Positions 1-7,180 of a stretch of 64,000 nucleotides of DNA are shown piece after piece (the first letter of the stretch is position 1; each line of letters opens with the position of its first letter). The translations under genes and the position numbers were made by a program. Under the pieces are notes generated by a model. It was not told where the DNA came from. It saw nothing but the letters and a program-made list of their open reading frames with translations, and did no database searches. The stretch is from JBNKFV01 sp050289485 (GTDB lineage: Bacteria > Pseudomonadota > Gammaproteobacteria > Pseudomonadales > Cellvibrionaceae), in NCBI GenBank assembly GCA_050289485.1, contig JBNKFV010000005.1, forward strand, positions 124,001 through 188,000. The letters are read 5' to 3'.

Positions 1-2
1 AA

Positions 3-1181
3 CAATTTGTCGGTTTCGATACCCGCCGAGTGCCATCGCCGGCATTTGTCATTGATGAAGCCCAAGTGGATGCCAATCTTGCCATATTGCAGCAAGTAGC
101 CGAGGCGTCGGGGGCAAAAGTTCTGGCTGCATTAAAAGCCTTTTCGTATTGGCATGCTGCATCGCTGGTTGAAAACCGATTAAGTGGCATCTGCGCTAGT
201 GGGCTGCATGAAGCAAGGCTGGGGCGTGAAGAGTATTGTGGCGGTAACACCCATCGCACTCGTGAGGTCCATACCTTTTCTGCTGGTTTTAAACCCCAAG
301 ATATGCCCGCTATTTTGGCTATCTCTGATACCGTTGTGTTTAACTCGTTTAGTCAATGGCATCGTTTTAATAGCGATATCGCAGAGGCAAGAAAAGCTAA
401 CCCCGCACTGAATATTGGTTTACGCATCAATCCCGAGCACTCCGAAGGTACCACGCCGATTTACGACCCCTGTGCACCGAATTCACGCTTGGGTATTACC
501 CGAGAGCTTTTTGACGGTGAATCTTTAAAAGGGATCGACGGCCTGCATTTTCACACATTGTGTGAGCAAGGTTACGCGCCTTTAGCGCGCACGGTCGCCG
601 CTGTGGAAGAAAAGTTCGGTGAGTTTTTGCCGCAAATGAAATGGGTAAACTTTGGTGGTGGCCATCATATTACTAAACCAGATTACCCGCGTGATAAATT
701 GATTGAACTTATCAAAAGCTTTGCCCGTAAATACGATGTGCAAGTCTATCTGGAGCCCGGTGAAGCCGTTGCCATCCACAGTGGGGTGTTGGTAGCAGAG
801 GTGCTGGATATTCGCCGTAATGGAGCAAATATGCAGGCTATTCTGGATATTTCAGCGACCTGTCATATGCCGGATATTCTCGAAATGCCCTACCGGCCTA
901 CGGTGCTAGGCGCGGGCGACCCCGATGAGTTTGAGCACACCTATACATTGGGCGGGCTAACATGCCTCTCGGGGGATAGCATTGGCACCTACAGTTTTAA
1001 GCAGCCTCTTTCTGTAGGGCAGCGCCTGGTTTTTGATGACATGGCGCACTACACGATGGTGAAAACCACCACGTTTAACGGCACACAGTTGCCAAGCATT
1101 GTAAGCTGGAATGCAAATACCGATGCATTGTCGGTAGTGCGCCAGTTTGGTTATGACGATTTCAAAATGAGATTATCCTGA
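3..1181 (+). CDS. nspC: Carboxynorspermidine decarboxylase, 5' end outside the window
   Basis: PLP-dependent fold-III decarboxylase that converts carboxynorspermidine or carboxyspermidine to norspermidine or spermidine in the cytosol. The N-terminal stretch PSPAFVIDEAQVDANL is typical of the family. The Schiff-base lysine is in LAALKAFSYW, and HTLCEQ, EPGEAV and CHMPDILEMPYRP match the family's phosphate- and substrate-binding blocks. The GTG at 30 could serve as a start, but the frame is open to the window edge and the residues before it (FDTRRVPSP) look like authentic N-terminus, so I treat the gene as 5'-partial. It overlaps the agmatinase start by one base (TGATG), so the two are translationally coupled. 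A carboxynorspermidine dehydrogenase gene would be expected just upstream, but it is not visible. Confidence 0.93.
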   Translation, partial: QFVGFDTRRVPSPAFVIDEAQVDANLAILQQVAEASGAKVLAALKAFSYWHAASLVENRLSGICASGLHEARLGREEYCGGNTHRTREVHTFSAGFKPQDMPAILAISDTVVFNSFSQWHRFNSDIAEARKANPALNIGLRINPEHSEGTTPIYDPCAPNSRLGITRELFDGESLKGIDGLHFHTLCEQGYAPLARTVAAVEEKFGEFLPQMKWVNFGGGHHITKPDYPRDKLIELIKSFARKYDVQVYLEPGEAVAIHSGVLVAEVLDIRRNGANMQAILDISATCHMPDILEMPYRPTVLGAGDPDEFEHTYTLGGLTCLSGDSIGTYSFKQPLSVGQRLVFDDMAHYTMVKTTTFNGTQLPSIVSWNANTDALSVVRQFGYDDFKMRLS

Positions 1182-2071
1182 TGACGACAGACCATCAAAG
1201 CAGCGGCATTTTTCTAGGTTCCGAAATTGAGCAGCCAGCATTTGCCGATGCTCAGTTTCACATTATCGCAGCACCGCTAGAGCGCACCGTATCTTACGGT
1301 GGAGGTACTCGCCTTGGCCCAGCAGCCATTATTGAAGCATCTGAACAGCTAGAAGTATGGGATGGCAAAAGCAAGCCTGCTGACCTGGGTATTTATACCC
1401 ACCCCACCGTTGATTGCAGTGACGATGGCAGCGGCGGTGAAACGGCGATGGCCAATATTGCCGCTGCGGTTGAAAAAGTGGTTGCTGCAGGTAAAACGCC
1501 CATCGTGATTGGTGGTGAGCACAGCGTCACTTACGGTGTGGTAAAAGGGCTACTGGCTGGCGGCATTACGGATTTAGGTATCGTACAAATTGATGCTCAC
1601 GCTGACCTGCGTGATGCTTATGAAGGAGATCCGCTCAGCCATGCCTCGGTAATGAAAAAAGTATCCGACTTGGGCATTCCTCTTTATCAGCTAGGTATTC
1701 GCGCCTATTGCGAAGAAGAAATGGACGCGCGTAAGCGCTACGGTGTACGTTATCAAGATGCCGACGAATTGGTGCCTAACAATATCAACACCATTACATT
1801 GCCAGATGACTTTCCTAAAAACGTATTTTTTACGCTGGATATCGACGGCATGGACCCTTCTATTTTTCCGTCAACCGGTACACCCGTGCCCGGTGGTCTA
1901 GGTTGGTATCAAACCCTGTCGTTGTTTGAATCGGTTGCAAAACAACGCAATATGGTCGGCTTCGATTTAATGGAGTTTGCGCCGATAGAAGGTTTTCATG
2001 CCTACGAATTTGCGGCATCGCAATTGATTTATAAACTGATGGGTATTTTTCAGCGCTCGCAATTGGCTTAG
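1181..2071 (+). CDS. speB: Agmatinase (ureohydrolase family)
   Basis: Cytosolic Mn2+-dependent hydrolase that converts agmatine to putrescine and urea. The metal-binding motifs are visible in order: GGEHSVTYG near residue 110, DAHADLRD near 137 and DIDGMDPS near 221. The 296-residue length is normal. The ATG overlaps the nspC stop by one base, so the pair forms an operon in which agmatinase supplies putrescine for the carboxynorspermidine/carboxyspermidine route. The arginase/agmatinase fold is certain. Agmatinase is preferred over arginase or guanidinobutyrase because of the polyamine context. Confidence 0.93.
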   Translation: MTTDHQSSGIFLGSEIEQPAFADAQFHIIAAPLERTVSYGGGTRLGPAAIIEASEQLEVWDGKSKPADLGIYTHPTVDCSDDGSGGETAMANIAAAVEKVVAAGKTPIVIGGEHSVTYGVVKGLLAGGITDLGIVQIDAHADLRDAYEGDPLSHASVMKKVSDLGIPLYQLGIRAYCEEEMDARKRYGVRYQDADELVPNNINTITLPDDFPKNVFFTLDIDGMDPSIFPSTGTPVPGGLGWYQTLSLFESVAKQRNMVGFDLMEFAPIEGFHAYEFAASQLIYKLMGIFQRSQLA

Positions 2072-2092
2072 CTGCCGGGCTTAAAGCTTGGC

Positions 2093-2503
2093 CTATAGTT
2101 TTTGGTGGCTCAGGTAATGGTTGTTATGGCTATGTGACTTGCGCCACATCTTGCCAGGGCCGTTGGCTTTCTTAAGGAAAAATAATTCCACGAGCATCTT
2201 ATTGTTCTTGATGCTCTGCAAATCTTTGTTGGCACGACCCATCAAAGAGTCCCGCTTCTTTAGCGGCTTCTTCGAGGCCGCCATACTCTTCATGTGATTC
2301 CACACAAACTCATCCGGGTTCAAGTCCGACGCGTATGGCGGTAAGAGCGCTATCTCAAGATTTTCATCCCGAGGTTCGATATATTTCAGAACCATTTTTA
2401 ACTTGTGTAGCGCATAGCCATCTACAATGAGAATTATTGGCCGGGCCCAGGTCTTGCTTTGGGAGCTAAGGCGTCGATGCCCTGCCTGTAAATACTCAAT
2501 CTC
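2093..2503 (-). pseudogene. IS630-family transposase, 5'-truncated relic
   Basis: The last third of a DDE transposase of the IS630/Tc1 type. The open frame runs from 2503 to the stop at 2093 and carries RPIILIVDGYALHKLK (the second catalytic Asp) followed by LPPYASDLNPDEFVWNHMK (the final DE box). No ATG fits a full-length start, a TAA lies just upstream at 2504-2506, and the N-terminal HTH and the first Asp are absent. The relic marks the left edge of the 2.1-4.7 kb accessory patch, in the opposite orientation to the flanking core genes. Confidence 0.8.
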
Positions 2504-2734
2504 TTATAAATCAATGAGCTAAAGTCTATAGGGCAATAGTGCTGCACATTAAAATGTATTAATGCGCTCCTAGTTTGTGGGCAATTAAATGCCTGATTAT
2601 GAAAAATCCATTTTAATGCGTGTTTTTCTGGAAATGGCGTGTAAAGTTTGCGCGTATACCCAGAAGATGCTAAAAATAACCCTTTCCCATCAATGGGTTA
2701 GCAGAACCTCGTCCGAAATAACCGGCACAGGAAA

Positions 2735-2764
2735 CCAGAATAACGCGCATGCGCGTATTTCTGG
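2735..2764. repeat. 30-nt near-perfect palindrome with GCGCATGCGC core
   Basis: The outer arms CCAGAA and TTCTGG and a perfect 14-bp core ACGCGCATGCGCGT form an almost perfect 30-nt palindrome. A second core, TGCGCATGCGCA, lies at 2850-2861. Both are in the gap between the transposase relic and the first cassette-like gene. Apart from these palindromes the 2504-2884 gap shows no convincing gene. The function is unknown. Confidence 0.55.
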
Positions 2765-2849
2765 AACGAAGGATTGAGTCACTATGCAAAAACCACTGTC
2801 AAATCAAATAGTTAAACCGGCAAGGCCAGAAATTGCTTTGTCGGTAAAC

Positions 2850-2879
2850 TGCGCATGCGCACTATTAAGCTGTTAGGTG
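2850..2879 (+). other. Palindrome plus attC-type GTTAGGTG (R' box)
   Basis: The TGCGCATGCGCA palindrome (2850-2861) is followed by GTTAGGTG at 2872-2879, five bases before the ATG at 2885. GTTAGGT fits the integron core consensus GTTRRRY, and its exact complement CACCTAAC appears at 3500-3507 right after the stop of the same gene. That is the arrangement expected at the two ends of an integron cassette. The upstream half of this site is not recognisable. Confidence 0.45.
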
Positions 2880-2884
2880 TATAA

Positions 2885-3493
2885 ATGAGCACAATGGATA
2901 GTTTCGGAAATATTGCAGTTCGTCTAGCTAGAAACCCACTTGGTATTATTGGCCTTGCTTTCGTTCTTGTGTATGGAATAGCAGGCTACACAGCCACGTC
3001 CGAAGTATTTTCTCCTGATGAGCGTAAAATAATTGTCTACTTCCTTGTGCTGTTTCCCGTATTGATTATCGGCGTTTTCTATAAGTTGGTTACAGAGCAT
3101 CATACAAAACTCTATGCGCCTTCAGATTTTCGTGACGATGCAAATTTTTTACAGTCACTTGACGCTCGTATATCAAACTCTCCGAAAGTTCTTGAGTTAG
3201 AAGAAATAACCGAACGCATAAAGGAGCAGATTGAAGGCCAACCTTTATACAAATACACAAAACTGAGTGAGTGTGGAAAACAGCTAGCACTAACTTTAAA
3301 TCGCTCGCCGGAAATTGACCTAAGTGAATCTCATTTGACTAAGTCGTTTGGAGAAGATGAGCTTGAAAATCAAATTCAGTTACTCATCGAGTATGGGTGG
3401 GCTTCGAAAGTTGAGAACAACATGCAGCGGACAGAACAAGGAAAAGCTGAACTCGACACCTTCATTGATTTAGCTTACGGGCGTCTGGGATGA
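2885..3493 (+). CDS. Conserved-type hypothetical membrane protein, cassette-borne
   Basis: A 202-residue protein with two N-terminal membrane helices (about residues 16-36 and 47-66), then a charged cytoplasmic region with a coiled-coil-like stretch (LELEEITERIKEQIEGQ) and a compact helical tail. I do not recognise a named domain. The ATG follows the GTTAGGTG core by five bases with no good Shine-Dalgarno, as is common for first codons in integron cassettes. The stop at 3491-3493 is followed six bases later by CACCTAAC. Base composition is more AT-rich than the flanking core genes, which supports transfer. The function is unknown; a membrane sensor or effector is only a guess. Confidence 0.7.
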   Translation: MSTMDSFGNIAVRLARNPLGIIGLAFVLVYGIAGYTATSEVFSPDERKIIVYFLVLFPVLIIGVFYKLVTEHHTKLYAPSDFRDDANFLQSLDARISNSPKVLELEEITERIKEQIEGQPLYKYTKLSECGKQLALTLNRSPEIDLSESHLTKSFGEDELENQIQLLIEYGWASKVENNMQRTEQGKAELDTFIDLAYGRLG

Positions 3494-3499
3494 ACAACA

Positions 3500-3583
3500 C
3501 ACCTAACAAGGCGGTGTTGTCGCCTTCGGCTGGGACTGCCATTCCGCTGGCGCTCCATGACAGCCCCAAACCGCGGCGTAAGC
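3500..3583 (+). other. attC-like recombination site between two cassette genes
   Basis: The site begins with CACCTAAC (R'' box, complement of GTTAGGTG at 2872) followed by AAGGCGGTGTTGTCGCC, has an imperfect central inverted repeat (GGGACTG against CAGCCCC), and ends in CCGCGGCGTAAGC. The last box (GTAAGC) deviates from GTTRRRY, so the site may be decayed. The 84-nt length is normal for attC. No integrase gene is visible in the window. Confidence 0.55.
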
Positions 3584-3601
3584 AAGATAAATGGAGGCAC
3601 T

Positions 3602-4195
3602 TTGAATAGCTATTTGGTCGATCTTGCCTACTCGATGCCCGAAGACCTTGCGAAACAAATAGGTGAGGTAACTATATTATTTGGTCGTTTGGAACATATG
3701 GTGTTGCTGGCAATAAAAAGATTGAGAGGAATTCCCTTGGTAGAAGCGCAGCAATTATATAAAGGCTATTCTATCGGAGCAAAGTTATTCGGAAAGCAAT
3801 CATGCACTAAAGCAGGTGGGCATTGCCGGAATTATGGCAGCGAAATTGGCCTTAGAGAGCTGTCAAAAGGCAACCAGGAACTTGAATCAATTTGTGCTGA
3901 AATAAAAAAACTTACCGAAGAAAGAAATCGATTAATGCATGGGTTAATTACTACTGTCGTAGATTCGTCAGTAATTTTTCACAACAAGAAAATATATTCT
4001 GTTACTGAAAGTAAGTTGTGGGAGATAAAAGATAGCGTTATTCAAATAATTACCAGACTAAACGACGAAATTCCTATACCCGGAATACACGCATCTTGGG
4101 CGTCCGGCCCCGACCTGGCAGTCTGCTATGATGATGAGGCAACCGCTTCGGAAGACCCCATGGTAACAATTTTAAATAATATCGAGGAACATTAA
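3602..4195 (+). CDS. Hypothetical protein with HEPN-like RNRLMH motif, cassette-borne
   Basis: A 197-residue, helix-rich protein. I chose the TTG at 3602 because GGAGG sits at 3593-3597, whereas the longer frame would start inside the attC-like site. LFGRLEHMVLLAIKRLRG near the N-terminus and EERNRLMHGLI in the middle are laid out like HEPN proteins: two helices, then an R-x4-H signature (RNRLMH) as in many HEPN ribonucleases and toxin or defence proteins. The family match is by motif only. It lies between two attC-like sites with no partner gene in the same orientation. It could equally be a non-catalytic HEPN-fold protein. Confidence 0.55.
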   Translation: MNSYLVDLAYSMPEDLAKQIGEVTILFGRLEHMVLLAIKRLRGIPLVEAQQLYKGYSIGAKLFGKQSCTKAGGHCRNYGSEIGLRELSKGNQELESICAEIKKLTEERNRLMHGLITTVVDSSVIFHNKKIYSVTESKLWEIKDSVIQIITRLNDEIPIPGIHASWASGPDLAVCYDDEATASEDPMVTILNNIEEH

Positions 4196-4220
4196 TTTTC
4201 TATCCCATGCGTGTAAAAAT

Positions 4221-4313
4221 TGCTAACAAACGCAGCCACACGGACCCAGCAAACATTGGCCTTAAAAAGCAGGCCAATAAACGCTTGCTGGCCCGGTGCT
4301 GCGGGCGTTGGTA
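4221..4313 (+). other. attC-like site with strong imperfect stem
   Basis: Starts with GCTAAC (4222-4227) and ends with GCGTTGGT (about 4305-4312). Nested inverted repeats lie between: CCAGCAA (4246-4252) with TTGCTGG (4285-4291), and ATTGGCCT (4255-4262) with AGGCCAAT (4271-4278), plus an outer imperfect pairing of AACGCAGC with GCTGCGGGCGTT. Nested, bulged stems bounded by RYYYAAC and GTTRRRY-like boxes are the hallmark of attC; only the last base of the R' box deviates. Its right end overlaps the Rhs relic. Confidence 0.55.
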
Positions 4314-4640
4314 TGACCCAGCTCAAGGCCGCTATACTCAGAGTGATCCGATTGGTTTGATTCGGCTGATGCCGCAGCGCTAGATGCTCTTTTAATATGG
4401 AGCCCATGGTCAATTTCTAACAATAAAGAATATGCTGGGAGAATATATAGAAGCTTGTTTACTGGGAAATTTTCATATTCAGAAAGAAGGCATATAGATG
4501 GGGTTAGAGGCGAGCCCGCATCACTCCTTTTTGTATTAGAAAAGCCATAGTTTACTGCTGACGTAGCTATATTTCATACTCATACTCCAGAGGAGCCCGC
4601 GTATGGCCTAATTGACGCTAACCTGCTTTACTTATGTGAT
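4306..4640 (+). pseudogene. Rhs core terminus plus DUF4329-like tip, broken
   Basis: One frame from 4306 reads RWYDPAQGRYTQSDPIGL, the conserved end of the Rhs/YD-repeat core. After a frame change near 4360 it reads SADAAALDALLIWSPWSI, then NNKEYAGRIY, then after an in-frame TAG (4548-4550) ADVAIFHTHTPEEP. This resembles DUF4329, the domain found after Rhs cores (DAA-ALD, then EYGG-IY, then HTH). The usual 100 or so residues between core and tip are missing, so this is a deleted, frameshifted, stop-containing remnant of a polymorphic toxin gene. No start codon or RBS is associated with it. The end coordinate is approximate. Confidence 0.65.
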
Positions 4641-4691
4641 AGCGAGTTGGGCAACCACCCGTACTGCATCCGCAACAGGAGATCCATAATA

Positions 4692-6470
4692 ATGAGTGAG
4701 TACCGCTACCCCCATAACGACATTGCGTTTTGTCTGAAAGAGCTGGTTGGTTTTGACGAGCTTTGTCGCTCACTGAATATTGACGATATCGATACTGATT
4801 TTGCCATGTCGGTATTGGATGAGGCTGCCAAGCTGGCAACCGATGTATTGGCACCGCTGAATAAAGTGGGTGATAACCAGCCGGCCCGTTTAGAGGGCGA
4901 CAAAGTGATTGAATCGCCCGACTTTGCCCAGGCTTACGCTAAGTATGTGGAAGGTGGTTGGGCGTCTCTGACGGCCGATGAAGCCTACGGTGGGCAAAAC
5001 CTGCCGCACGTGCTGGGTACGGCGGTTGGTGAGTTATGGCAAAGTGCGAATTTGGCTTTTGCGTTGTGTCCGTTGCTGGGGCAGGGGGCTATCGAGGCCA
5101 TTACCATTCATGGGGCGGAGCATTTAAAGGAGCAGTATCTTGCCAAGCTGGTGAGTGGCGAGTGGTCTGGAACCATGAATCTTACGGAGCCAGATGCCGG
5201 TACTGATCTGGCTGCGGTGAAAACCAAAGCCGTTGCCGAGGGCGACCATTACCGTATTACCGGGCAGAAAATTTTTATCACCTGGGGCGACCACCAGATG
5301 ACAGACAATATTGTGCATTTGGTATTGGCACGCTTACCCGATGCGCCTGCGGGGGTTAAAGGTATCTCGTTGTTTGTGGTACCGAAGTATATTCTTGATG
5401 AGCAGGGTAATCCGGGCCAGCCCAACGACCTGCGTTGTGTGTCGCTGGAACATAAAATGGGCATTCATGGTAGCCCTACCTGCGTTATGAGTTACGGTGA
5501 CAACGGCGGTGCGGTTGGGTATTTGGTAGGTGAGCCGCATCAAGGGCTCGCGTATATGTTTACCATGATGAATCGTGCCCGTCAGGATGTCGGCTTACAG
5601 GGTTTGTCGATTTCTGAGCGTGCCTATCAGCAGGCTGTGGTGTATGCCAAGGAGCGTTTGCAGGGCACCAATAAAGACGGCTCACGTTTTACCATTATTA
5701 ACTTTCCCGATGTACGCCGCATGTTGATGCAAATGAAGGCTTCCATCGAAGCAATGCGCGGCTTGGCGTATCTGGCGGCAGCCGATCTCGATAAGGCCCA
5801 TCGTACGCCTGACCAAGGTCAAGCGGCCAAATATAGTCAGCGGGTGGATTTACTAACCCCTATTGTCAAAGGTTGGATGACCGAGTTGGCACAGGAGGTT
5901 ACTTACCTGGCTGTGCAGGTGCATGGTGGTATGGGGTTTATCGAAGAAACCGGTGTGGCCCAGTATTATCGGGATGCACGTATTCTTACCATTTACGAAG
6001 GCACTACGGGTATTCAGGCGCTGGATTTGATCGGCCGAAAAACCTTGCTCAATCAGGGGCAGTATCTCACCGATTATTTAGCAGAAATCACCCAAACTGC
6101 GTCGGAGCTTAAAGCCAGTGAACATTTTGCGGGATTGGGCGACGCCTTGGCCGCGAGTGTGGAGTTAGCGAGTAAAGCAGCGCAAAGCGTTCTCGCTTCT
6201 GCGCCGGGTGATCAGGCGGCAGCCGGCGCCGCGAGTGTGCCGTTTCTGTTTCTGTTGGGATATGTGAGTGGTGCGTGGGTAATGGGGCAATCAGTGCTTA
6301 AAGCAGAAGCCGCTATTGCCCGTGGTGATGGCGACGCAGATTTTCTTAGCGCGAAGCAAATAACGGCTCAGTATTATTTCGAGCATCTGTTGCCACGCAC
6401 TAAAGCTTACGCTGACGAAATTTTTGCTGGCAGCAGCAGTATGATGTCGTTGCGCGAAGACCAGTTTTAA
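4692..6470 (+). CDS. Acyl-CoA dehydrogenase with extended C-terminus
   Basis: A 592-residue FAD-dependent dehydrogenase of the large subfamily (N-terminal helical extension, standard ACAD core, C-terminal extension), which includes fatty-acyl and methylthiopropionyl-CoA (DmdC-like) dehydrogenases. Motifs: MNLTEPDAGTDLAAVKT (flavin and substrate loop), ITGQKIFITWGDH, QVHGGMGFIEE with YRDARILTIYEGTTGIQ near residues 415-445, and the C-terminal YYFEHLLPRTKAYADEI. Start chosen at 4692, where AGGAG lies 11 bases upstream; the frame could extend to 4647 but reads through the Rhs relic there. It stands alone downstream of foreign DNA. The true substrate cannot be read from sequence. Confidence 0.92.
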   Translation: MSEYRYPHNDIAFCLKELVGFDELCRSLNIDDIDTDFAMSVLDEAAKLATDVLAPLNKVGDNQPARLEGDKVIESPDFAQAYAKYVEGGWASLTADEAYGGQNLPHVLGTAVGELWQSANLAFALCPLLGQGAIEAITIHGAEHLKEQYLAKLVSGEWSGTMNLTEPDAGTDLAAVKTKAVAEGDHYRITGQKIFITWGDHQMTDNIVHLVLARLPDAPAGVKGISLFVVPKYILDEQGNPGQPNDLRCVSLEHKMGIHGSPTCVMSYGDNGGAVGYLVGEPHQGLAYMFTMMNRARQDVGLQGLSISERAYQQAVVYAKERLQGTNKDGSRFTIINFPDVRRMLMQMKASIEAMRGLAYLAAADLDKAHRTPDQGQAAKYSQRVDLLTPIVKGWMTELAQEVTYLAVQVHGGMGFIEETGVAQYYRDARILTIYEGTTGIQALDLIGRKTLLNQGQYLTDYLAEITQTASELKASEHFAGLGDALAASVELASKAAQSVLASAPGDQAAAGAASVPFLFLLGYVSGAWVMGQSVLKAEAAIARGDGDADFLSAKQITAQYYFEHLLPRTKAYADEIFAGSSSMMSLREDQF

Positions 6471-6478
6471 CCGTTAAG

Positions 6479-6496
6479 GGCTGTCCTTCAACAGCC
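6479..6496 (+). terminator. Small hairpin after acyl-CoA dehydrogenase
   Basis: GGCTGT and ACAGCC form a 6-bp stem with a 6-nt loop nine bases past the stop. There is no U-tract, so termination is doubtful. Confidence 0.3.
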
Positions 6497-6514
6497 TGTT
6501 AGCAGGCCCTACGT

Positions 6515-6547
6515 TATTCGCCCGGCAAGAATTGTTGCCGGGTTAAT
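6515..6547. repeat. Palindromic intergenic repeat, copy A
   Basis: CCCGGCAAGAATTGTTGCCGGG followed by TTAAT: one copy of a roughly 35-nt palindrome, TATTAACCCGGCAA paired with TTGCCGGGTTAATA, also seen near 6981, 19391, 42961, 55870 and 57578. It lies three bases past the stop of the DUF4870 gene (which reads leftwards), so it may act as a 3' hairpin for both converging genes. Confidence 0.7.
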
Positions 6548-6549
6548 CA

Positions 6550-6915
6550 TTACTTGATCAAGCGTATCGCAAAAGGCGCTTGAAACGGTTTGCCCTGCGA
6601 GGTGGCAATAACACCCATAATACACACCACCAGATGCATCAGCCCGATCAGGGGAAACAGCAGCACGCCGATTAAAATAAATGACAATATAAAGGCAATG
6701 ATATAGGCAAAAATAACGGTGATTGCCCAGTTTAATGATTCCTTCGATTGCTCTTGCACGTAACCATCGTCTTTCTGCAAAAGATAAAACAGCAGGCCTG
6801 GAATAAAGCCAAAAAAGATCGTGCCCAGCCAGTTTAGTAGCGCCAGGTTTTTTGAATCCTGGCTCACTGCTTGCTCAGTGGGTACTGGGGATTTCTCGGG
6901 TAATTGGTCGTTCAT
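6550..6915 (-). CDS. DUF4870 family small membrane protein
   Basis: A 121-residue inner-membrane protein of unknown function. After a polar N-terminus (MNDQLPEKSPVPTEQ) come LALLNWLGTIFFGFIPGLLFYLLQKDD and a pair of long hydrophobic helices (NWAITVIFAYIIAFILSFILIGVLLFPLIGLMHLVVCIMGVIA), ending in GKPFQAPFAIRLIK. This is the DUF4870 layout. The start is at 6915, seven bases after AGGAGG; a longer frame exists but lacks an RBS. It is single, and flanked on both sides by copies of the intergenic palindrome. Confidence 0.85.
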   Translation of the reverse strand: MNDQLPEKSPVPTEQAVSQDSKNLALLNWLGTIFFGFIPGLLFYLLQKDDGYVQEQSKESLNWAITVIFAYIIAFILSFILIGVLLFPLIGLMHLVVCIMGVIATSQGKPFQAPFAIRLIK

Positions 6916-6980
6916 GGTGTTTCCTCCTTGGGCGTACAAACGGGTTACAACATCAATGTTGAGAGGCTGTTTTATAGATT

Positions 6981-7010
6981 TATTAATCCGACGCAAATGA
7001 TTGCCGGGTT
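6981..7010. repeat. Palindromic intergenic repeat, copy B
   Basis: TTAATCCGACGCAA facing ATTGCCGGGTTAA: a diverged copy of the 35-nt palindrome family, upstream of the DUF4870 gene. The rest of 6916-7180 shows no gene. Confidence 0.55.
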
Positions 7011-7180
7011 AAAAGTGCGATTCTACCGCGTAGTGGGTTTTCTCAACAGGCCCAGTGCTACTGGGCTACTAACAATGTTGAGCGCCCATATGGCTGCATC
7101 CCTGCTGGTTTTACGGCACACTACGCCCTTGAGTGTGGCGTGGCAAACCATGCAATAACAACAGCATATGGGAGAAGGGT

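Noticed and set aside
2589..2777. 62-residue rightward frame
   Set aside because: No RBS, runs through the 30-nt palindrome, and the composition is not protein-like.
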